DNA of 58,698 nucleotides from Anaerocolumna sp. (GTDB taxonomy: Bacteria; Bacillota; Clostridia; Lachnospirales; Lachnospiraceae). Numbering within the stretch: the first letter of the stretch is position 1; each line of letters opens with the position of its first letter. Made by a program: the position numbers and the translations under genes. Below are positions 53,021 through 58,698 of this stretch, in pieces. A model generated the notes under the pieces. That model was not told the origin of the DNA. It was given only the letters and a program-made list of their open reading frames with translations, and searched no databases. Location of the stretch: the NCBI GenBank assembly GCA_029256725.1, contig JAQSXJ010000029.1, forward strand, positions 1 through 58,698, given 5' to 3'.

Positions 53021-54157
53021 CTACATTTCCTGTATCAGCCTCTTATAATAATCCCTGATTTTTCCCCCCGGCTTCATTCCCAGATCAGTCACTAGGAGCT
53101 TACTGTACTCTTCATAATATTTTATAGCTTCAATCTTACCATAAATATAAGCATATAGCTGTAAGCACAGTTCCCTGACCTCATCATCATAAGGTTCAAA
53201 AAAAATAAGCCGTTCTATAATGCTTAAAATACGAACCGGATCCTGCTTCACTTTCTTATAATAGACGGTTAATTTTTGTAAAGCAATTTTAAAATATCTG
53301 TTATAAAGTGTTCTGTATAAATTGCACCATTCATTGTCAAGATCTTCAAACAACATATCATTATACTTTAGGATTATATTTTCAGTAGAATGAAGTTTAT
53401 CCTCTGTTATCATATAATTCTTATCAGCGATGTTTTCTAACATAAAGGCATCTACTTCAATATCCTCAGAAATTACCAGTTGATATCCATTTCTTGTAGA
53501 TCTAATAGATATGTCTATGTCATTTTCCCGAAAACTCTTATTTAACTTACTGATGGTACTTCGTAAATTAATATCCCCTTTGCTGATATCCTTATCCGGC
53601 CATAATTCATCAATCAATTTCCATTTGGATACTTCTGCTGCATCCCTTTGCATGAGCATGAAACAAAAGATTTCTGCTCCTTTAACAGAGGAAAATCTAA
53701 AGTTTTTATTTCCATCAATTGCAGTTATAAATATTTTACCAAACAAGGATATACTTAAGGGATTCCTTTTCATTTCACTGACATTATATTCGGATACCGG
53801 CTTTCCTTTACGCTTTATGATACGTTGTATGGATCGTTCAACCTGCCTTGAAGTAACCGGTTTTAAAATATAGTCCAGGGCATCAACATCAAAGGCTTCA
53901 ATTGCATATTGATTATGTCCGGTGCTAAATACCACCTCACAATCTGCATTAACCTGCTTTATTTTTTCCGCCAGCTTAAGTCCGCTTATTTCCGGCATTT
54001 CAATATCCAGATAGAATATATCTGCTGTTCTAATAATATCTTGTTCTAAGACCAGATAGGGGTTAGTAAAGCTGTAAACAGTGAAACCTGCTTTTCTTAA
54101 TATTCTGCTGATATGCTCTGCCGCAAGTTCTTCATCATCAACTACAATTGCCACCAT
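53021..54157 (-). CDS. Response regulator with SARP-like winged helix and BTAD domain
   Basis: Cytoplasmic regulator of about 378 residues. A receiver domain (1-120; acidic pair near 7-8, phospho-acceptor Asp near 51 in F-Y-L-D-I-E-M-P, Lys in I-L-K-P-V) is followed by an OmpR-like winged helix (about 140-225; KGAEIFCFMLMQRDAAEVSK to STISKLNKSFRENDIDISIR). A tetratricopeptide-like BTAD domain completes it. This is the layout of SARP activators fused to a receiver. Start ATG 54157 is preceded by AAGGAAG at 8 nt. It lies between its presumed kinase and the giant secreted protein whose promoter has SARP-like repeats. Confidence 0.88.
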   Translation of the reverse strand: MVAIVVDDEELAAEHISRILRKAGFTVYSFTNPYLVLEQDIIRTADIFYLDIEMPEISGLKLAEKIKQVNADCEVVFSTGHNQYAIEAFDVDALDYILKPVTSRQVERSIQRIIKRKGKPVSEYNVSEMKRNPLSISLFGKIFITAIDGNKNFRFSSVKGAEIFCFMLMQRDAAEVSKWKLIDELWPDKDISKGDINLRSTISKLNKSFRENDIDISIRSTRNGYQLVISEDIEVDAFMLENIADKNYMITEDKLHSTENIILKYNDMLFEDLDNEWCNLYRTLYNRYFKIALQKLTVYYKKVKQDPVRILSIIERLIFFEPYDDEVRELCLQLYAYIYGKIEAIKYYEEYSKLLVTDLGMKPGGKIRDYYKRLIQEM

Positions 54158-54225
54158 AAACACGACTTCCTTTTCTCTAATAAGGCTTTATTTAGTAACA
54201 TTCCATTTATACCGTAATCTGCAGC

Positions 54226-57200
54226 TTATATTGGAATCTTCATGGTTACACAGGTACCCACATCCTTTTCACTTTGTATCTGCAGTTTTTCACCGTATTC
54301 ATTATTCAGTCTCTTATTAACATTTTTCAAACCGATACTGCCATCTAAAGTATCTTTCATTAAAAGCTCCAATACATCTTCGGTCATACCAACACCATCA
54401 TCTTTTATACTTATTAAAATTGTCTCTCTCTGTTTTCTTATGGAAACTGTTACCGTTCCTCCTGTTGCCCTGGCCATGACACCATGCCGGATGGCATTTT
54501 CCACCACTGGCTGAATCAAAAAAGCCGGTATCTGTAATCCTAGTATCGCTTCATCATAATCCAACCGTACCTGTAGTCGCGTACCAAAACGTGCTTTCTC
54601 AAGTTCAAGGTATGAGTTTACCAAAGTGATTTCTTTATGTAATTCAATAATGGAATGGTGGGGATCAATCTCTAGGATACTGCGCAGGTAATGGCTCAAT
54701 TCACTCAAAAGATTACCAGCACGTTCCGGTTCACTGTAGCATAAGGAAACAATACTATTTAATGAATTATATAAAAAATGCTGTTTGATCTGTGACTGTA
54801 AAAACACAGTTTCTATTTTAACGGCATCCTGCAACGCTTCCTGCATTTTCCTTAAGGTCTTTACTCTGTTAATTAATTCTTTTGCATTAAAAGGTTTAAT
54901 AAGAAAATCATTTGCTCCCGCTTCCAGACCGGTTTCAATATCCTCTGTTGCATTTCGTAAGCTTAAGAGCAGTACAGGCAATTCAAATATGGAATATCTG
55001 GTTCTTATCTGCCTGCATACTTCATAGCCTGAAATACCTGGCATTACTGTATCAACAAGTGCGATTTTTATATTCTTGTCGCTCTTGATCAGTTCCAGAG
55101 CTTGTGTGCCATTATAAGCAATAAGTGGTTCAAACTCCTCTTTACAAATATCGTATAAAAGTTTAATACTAACCGTATCATCATCTACCAGAAGGATTTT
55201 CGGTCTGCTCACTTTTTGGAATTCGACTTCTGTATTCTTAGATATTTCCAGATGAACTGGACTGGTATTGTTTCGTTTCCGGAAAGCCGCAATATTTTGG
55301 TGTTTCAGGGTTTCCGTAAGCATATTTGCTCTGGGCAATGCTAAGATAAAAGCTGAATTCTTATTCTCTTCTGATTCAAAGTACACATCACCACCCATAT
55401 TTACTGCAAGGAGTCTTGAAACATATATCCCCATATCCTTTGGCAGACTTCCTGTTGCTTCTTTTCCCAGCTCCATTCTGTAGACTTTTAAAAGCTCGGT
55501 CTGGATATTCTCATCTAATTCTTTGCCCTCATAAGAAATACGGACATAGACTTCATCTCTTACTTCCTCTCCGCTGATTCTGATATCACCATTTTCTGAA
55601 ATTTTAATAGCGTAGACGATCAGATTGTAGAGTATCTGTTCCAAGCGATTTTCATCCGCTGAAATAAAATATCGTTTTTCTTCTATTGTATTTAATAAGA
55701 CAACGGATTGTCCCGTGTTCATATATCGTACGGTTTCCAAAACTGCATTTACCATCCCATAAATGTCAAAATCTTTGTTTATCAATTTTAGTTTATGATT
55801 TTTAAGATTTTGGTAATCTATAATATCGTTTACCGTATCTGACATTTTAGCTGATATACTTAGAACATATAGTAAATTCTCTTTTTGGCTTTCTAAGGAT
55901 AATTCCTTTGATTCATTTAATAAGTCTTTCGTAATATTGGCAATTGTTTGCAGTGGTGATTTAAACTCATTGGATGCATATGCTAAGAATTCTTCTTTAA
56001 TCTTATCTGTGGCAACCAGATTTTCATTTACCTCTTTTATATTATTATACGCTCTCAGATATTCATCGACGAACATGTAACAAAGACCAAGCAGTAACAG
56101 TACAAAGGTCAGGTTGGAAACCAAAAAGCTCTTTGCTACTGAATAATAATAAAGTATAGTAGAAATGTACTCATTTATGAACTGAAGATCCAGGAAAAGT
56201 AAAAAGACTACTACCCTTTTACTGGTACCTTCATGGCGGTTAAAGAAAATACAATAAAGCAGCCTCAGCGCTACCATTAGGTACGTGAACAGAAATATGG
56301 TTGTAACTGCTTTTTCAGTAACTACCATATACATATCAGGAATAGCTACGGTTGCAGTCATAGATATAAACATTATTATCAATATTATCTTCATAGTAAC
56401 AGCTGATATCAACTCTTTACTCATTTCTCTAATAAATAAGCAAACTGACATAATACTGATTGCCACGGAAGCAGTTCGAAACTTAATTACCAATAAATAA
56501 GGAATCTGATCCACAAGCATATAGAAAATCTTGGCATTTCCCGATGAAATCAAAAATGCCAGACTAATGCAAAAGGCTGACATGTACAAGAACTTCTTAT
56601 CTTCTCTTCTTCTGAAGTAAATTACAAGGTAATAGGTGCAGGTTAAAATCAGAAAGGATACAACGATTACATCCAGAATAATCTCCTTAATATAATCCCA
56701 GGTGATATCTTTCTCTGACCCCAGATAAATACTTTGAATCAAACCGCCGTTATAGTAATGAATATTAGCAACCTGTATTATCAAATCAATGGTATTACTA
56801 TTGTTTGCCTCTCCCTTTAAGGGAAAGATTACAGTCATAGGTACATTATAAGAAACATAGCCGCTCTCTTTATCAGCGGCTGGATTTCCGCTGGCAGCAA
56901 TCTCTTTTCCATTTGCAAATATTTTATAGGATACCCTGATATTTTTGATTCTCAAACCTAAAATATCCATATCGTTATTGACTCTAATTTTCAAACGGTA
57001 TGTACCTATACCGTCATCCTTTTGTTTATTATCTTCGTTGCCCATCGTCCATCGACCAGGGACCTGGAGGTAACTAAACGACGGGGGTACTTCATTTTCC
57101 AGGTCTTATGGTGTTAATAGAATATTAGAATAAAACTCCCAATAACCATCAAGCTTTACACTTCCATCCTTTTGAAAGTCCCATTTTTCTAAATCAAGGA

Positions 57201-57321
57201 GTCCTGCCTTTCCTTGTGGCATCTCTTTCTCAGACTGGTCAGAAAGAGTGAAACCGGCGGTTAGCAATAGTACAAATATAACCAGTAATAAAAACAGCTT
57301 TCGATGGTGTAATTTCTTCAC
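54226..57321 (-). pseudogene. 7TMR-DISM hybrid sensor kinase interrupted by an in-frame TAA
   Basis: Translation from GTG 57321 (GAGGA 7 nt upstream) gives a signal sequence and the start of a 7TMR-DISM sensor (DLEKWDFQKDGSVKLDGYWEFYSNILLTP), then TAA at codon 72 (57106-57108). The same frame resumes D-L-E-N-E-V...Q-V-P-G-R-W-T-M and runs 959 codons to 54226. The remainder has the DISM sensor, seven helices (about 120-325 counted from Met 57045), a HisKA-like helix pair with Asn (359) where the phospho-His should be, a degenerate ATPase domain, a receiver (Asp 664) and a LytS-type kinase (QIKQHFLYNSLNS, His 755; PVVENAIRHGV). Met 57045 has no ribosome site. Either a recent nonsense mutation, a sequence error or read-through explains this. 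Confidence 0.8.
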
Positions 57322-57373
57322 GTCGATATCCTCAAAGCAATCCTATGTATTTTTAATATACTTGCGAGGTTTT

Positions 57374-57402
57374 ATTTTATCATTTATTTTTTGCTATTAC
57401 AA
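57374..57402 (-). promoter_or_regulatory. Promoter of the hybrid kinase gene
   Basis: On the minus strand TTGTAA (57397-57402) and TAAAAT (57374-57379) are 17 bp apart, about 50 bp before the GTG. A short perfect dyad TATAGGA-T-TCCTATA (57433-57447) lies upstream. Confidence 0.55.
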
Positions 57403-57460
57403 TATTTAAACTCAGCTCTTTTATGTAAAATTTATAGGATTCCTATAGAAATAAGAATAT

Positions 57461-57491
57461 GAAAAAAAGAAGGAAAATCCTTCTTTTTTTC
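57461..57491. terminator. Bidirectional terminator after the second aldo/keto reductase
   Basis: GAAAAAAAGAAGGA (57461-57474) and its exact complement (57478-57491) form a 14-bp stem with a 3-nt loop, with a T-run on either strand. It lies 11 bp after the aldo/keto reductase stop. Confidence 0.85.
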
Positions 57492-57502
57492 GACCAACAA
57501 TA

Positions 57503-58480
57503 TTATCCTACTCTTCGTACAAAGGGTTTGTAATTCAGAATTTTTTCAATCTCATTCATGGCATCTGCCGGAATTTTAAAGCCACTTGCAGCTATATTAT
57601 TTATTAACTGCTCTGGCTTAGTCGCTCCGGTAATTACACTGCTTATTATCTGCTTTCTTAGAATCCAGGCTAATGCAAGAACGGACATATTAGTCCCTAA
57701 TTCCGCCGCAATGGCAGACAACTTCTCTACTTTATCCAGATTTTCATCTGTCAGCAGGTTGTTAATCTGTTTATCTGCCTGATGGGTTGCTCTTGAGCCT
57801 TCTGGCAGTGGCTGGCCTTTCTTATATTTACCGGTTAAAAGACCTTGTGATAAGGGGGAGAAAGGAACGATTCCTATTCCATTTTCCTCACAAACCTCCA
57901 TTATTTCATCTTCAATATATCTGTCTACCATATTATATTGCGGCTGTATTACATTAAGGGGTCTTAACCCTAATTCTTTGATGATTCCAAGAGCTTTGTT
58001 GATTCGTGCAGCTCCCCATTCTTCACTTACTCCGTAATACAGTACTTTTCCCTGTACAACCAGGTCACTTAATGCCTGTAGAGTCTCTTCCATTGGAGTC
58101 GTTGTATCAAATCTGTGGCAGAAATACATATCCAGATAGTCTACCTGCATATTTTTCAGGCTTTTATCAATCTGTTCAAAGATATGTTTTCTGGAAAGCC
58201 CTCTGTCATTGGGTCCAGGACCAACACCAAAATATACTTTACTGGATACTACATAAGAACTTCTGGGATATTCCTTTAATGCCTGGCCTAAGAAACGTTC
58301 CGCCTCTCCTCCGCTGTAAGCATCTGCACAGTCGAAGAAATTCACGCCTTTCTCAAAGGCAAGTCTGATGGTATCTCTTGCTACATCGGAATCATTACTG
58401 CCTTTTAAATCTGTCATCCAGCTTCCTACTGAGATTTCACTTACTTTAAGGCCCCATTTACCCAAATTCCTGTATTCCAT
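57503..58480 (-). CDS. Aldo/keto reductase (voltage-gated K+ channel beta subunit-like group)
   Basis: NAD(P)H-dependent reductase of 325 residues. MEYRNLGKWGLKVSEISVGSW is the family start. Catalytic residues are readable as Asp in F-F-D-C-A-D-A-Y (about 51), Tyr at about 56, Lys in V-S-S-K-V-Y (about 81) and His in Y-F-C-H-R-F. The cofactor motif S-S-V-I-T-G-A-T-K-P lies near the C-terminus. GAGAGG lies 5 nt before the ATG. It is a separate gene from the reductase at 17837 and only distantly alike, yet has the same unusual promoter type. The substrate is unknown. Confidence 0.92.
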   Translation of the reverse strand: MEYRNLGKWGLKVSEISVGSWMTDLKGSNDSDVARDTIRLAFEKGVNFFDCADAYSGGEAERFLGQALKEYPRSSYVVSSKVYFGVGPGPNDRGLSRKHIFEQIDKSLKNMQVDYLDMYFCHRFDTTTPMEETLQALSDLVVQGKVLYYGVSEEWGAARINKALGIIKELGLRPLNVIQPQYNMVDRYIEDEIMEVCEENGIGIVPFSPLSQGLLTGKYKKGQPLPEGSRATHQADKQINNLLTDENLDKVEKLSAIAAELGTNMSVLALAWILRKQIISSVITGATKPEQLINNIAASGFKIPADAMNEIEKILNYKPFVRRVG

Positions 58481-58532
58481 AATAACCTCTCAATCTGCCA
58501 TTTATAGTGGCATATTCTATTTGACACTGTTC

Positions 58533-58563
58533 ATTATAATTGTTAAACTTAAGTTTAAGTCAA
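58533..58563 (-). promoter_or_regulatory. MerR-type promoter of the second aldo/keto reductase
   Basis: On the minus strand TTGACT (58558-58563) and a perfect TATAAT (58533-58538) are 19 bp apart. The spacer contains most of a 16-bp perfect palindrome TTAAACTTAAGTTTAA (58543-58558). This is the textbook arrangement for activation by a MerR-family protein. Confidence 0.7.
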
Positions 58564-58614
58564 GAAGAAATATAAAATAATTTATCTTTTAGGTTAAATA
58601 ATGTTAAATGAAAA

Positions 58615-58680
58615 AGTAAATTCTACATTGCAAGACTAAATTCATTTTGAAAGAGTAAATTCTATCTACATGAATTTAGT
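58615..58680. repeat. Ordered short repeats at the window end, possible mobile-element edge
   Basis: The core A(G/C)TAAATTC starts at 58615, 58635 and 58654, a period of 19-20 bp, and appears inverted ending at 58680 (GAATTTAGT). Arrays of this kind occur at transposon ends as transposase-binding sites. The element itself would lie beyond the window. Confidence 0.4.
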
Positions 58681-58698
58681 TCTGCACGACTTTCTGAT

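Noticed and set aside
57045..57047. Met at 57045 as the natural start of the hybrid kinase
   Set aside because: No ribosome site, and the upstream in-frame codons encode the missing half of the sensor domain and a signal sequence; the nonsense codon explains the break better.

Overview
The window looks like chromosome from a saccharolytic, low-GC Clostridia species, most likely Lachnospiraceae of the Lachnoclostridium/Anaerocolumna type. This rests on AT-rich intergenic DNA, Gram-positive AGGAGG ribosome sites, sigma-A type promoters, several CUT1 sugar ABC transporters with lipoprotein binding proteins, YesM/YesN-type two-component pairs, phosphorylase-type glycosidases and LacI regulators. 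Nearly all genes lie on the minus strand. I see no rRNA, tRNA or CRISPR array.

Layout. (1) 1-708: 3' part of a heavy-metal P-type ATPase whose last membrane helix is missing. (2) 726-17482: polysaccharide locus I, with an LplB/LplC-type permease pair and binding protein, an orphan beta-sandwich protein, a GHL6/GH151-type putative fucosidase, a GH28-like beta-helix enzyme, an SGNH esterase, a GH94 phosphorylase, a YesN/YesM pair and a heparinase II/III-like protein. (3) 17837-18817: aldo/keto reductase with a MerR-type promoter. (4) 18986-32105: locus II. This holds a binding protein-regulator-kinase cassette without permeases, a GH29-GH130-GH18 operon that could dismantle fucosylated Man-GlcNAc glycans, and a binding protein with two permeases. 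(5) 32692-35031: an intracellular CBM9-like protein and a LacI regulator; the promoter region carries repeated operator-like sites. (6) 35174-35636: CutC pseudogene with an internal deletion. (7) 35789-45841: starch/cyclodextrin locus, comprising a secreted CGTase-like enzyme with CBM20, MalG, MalF, MalE, a cytoplasmic GH13_20 cyclomaltodextrinase, a divergent and probably leaderless LacI regulator, and a surface lipoprotein behind twin operators. (8) 46303-48540: short UvrA-like ABC protein. (9) 49105-57321: giant secreted multidomain protein, a receiver-SARP/BTAD response regulator, and a 7TMR-DISM hybrid kinase interrupted by one in-frame TAA. (10) 57503-58480: second aldo/keto reductase with a MerR-type promoter. 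Ordered repeats at the very end may be the edge of a mobile element.

How the parts work together. The starch locus gives a coherent pathway: the extracellular enzyme makes cyclodextrins or maltodextrins, MalEFG imports them and the cytoplasmic GH13_20 enzyme opens them. Loci I and II each pair a YesM/YesN-type sensor with a transporter and glycosidases, as is usual for polysaccharide utilisation in Clostridia. The most unusual unit is the giant-protein locus. A SARP-type regulator gene sits beside a promoter carrying two identical 10-bp repeats with an 11-bp period, placed 8 bp from the -10 box, which is the geometry SARP proteins recognise. The matching sensor kinase has a degenerate first kinase module, a LytS-like second one and a nonsense codon.

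Limits: calls rest on reading motifs by eye. Enzyme substrates, regulator-operator pairings and promoters are inferences unless stated otherwise.
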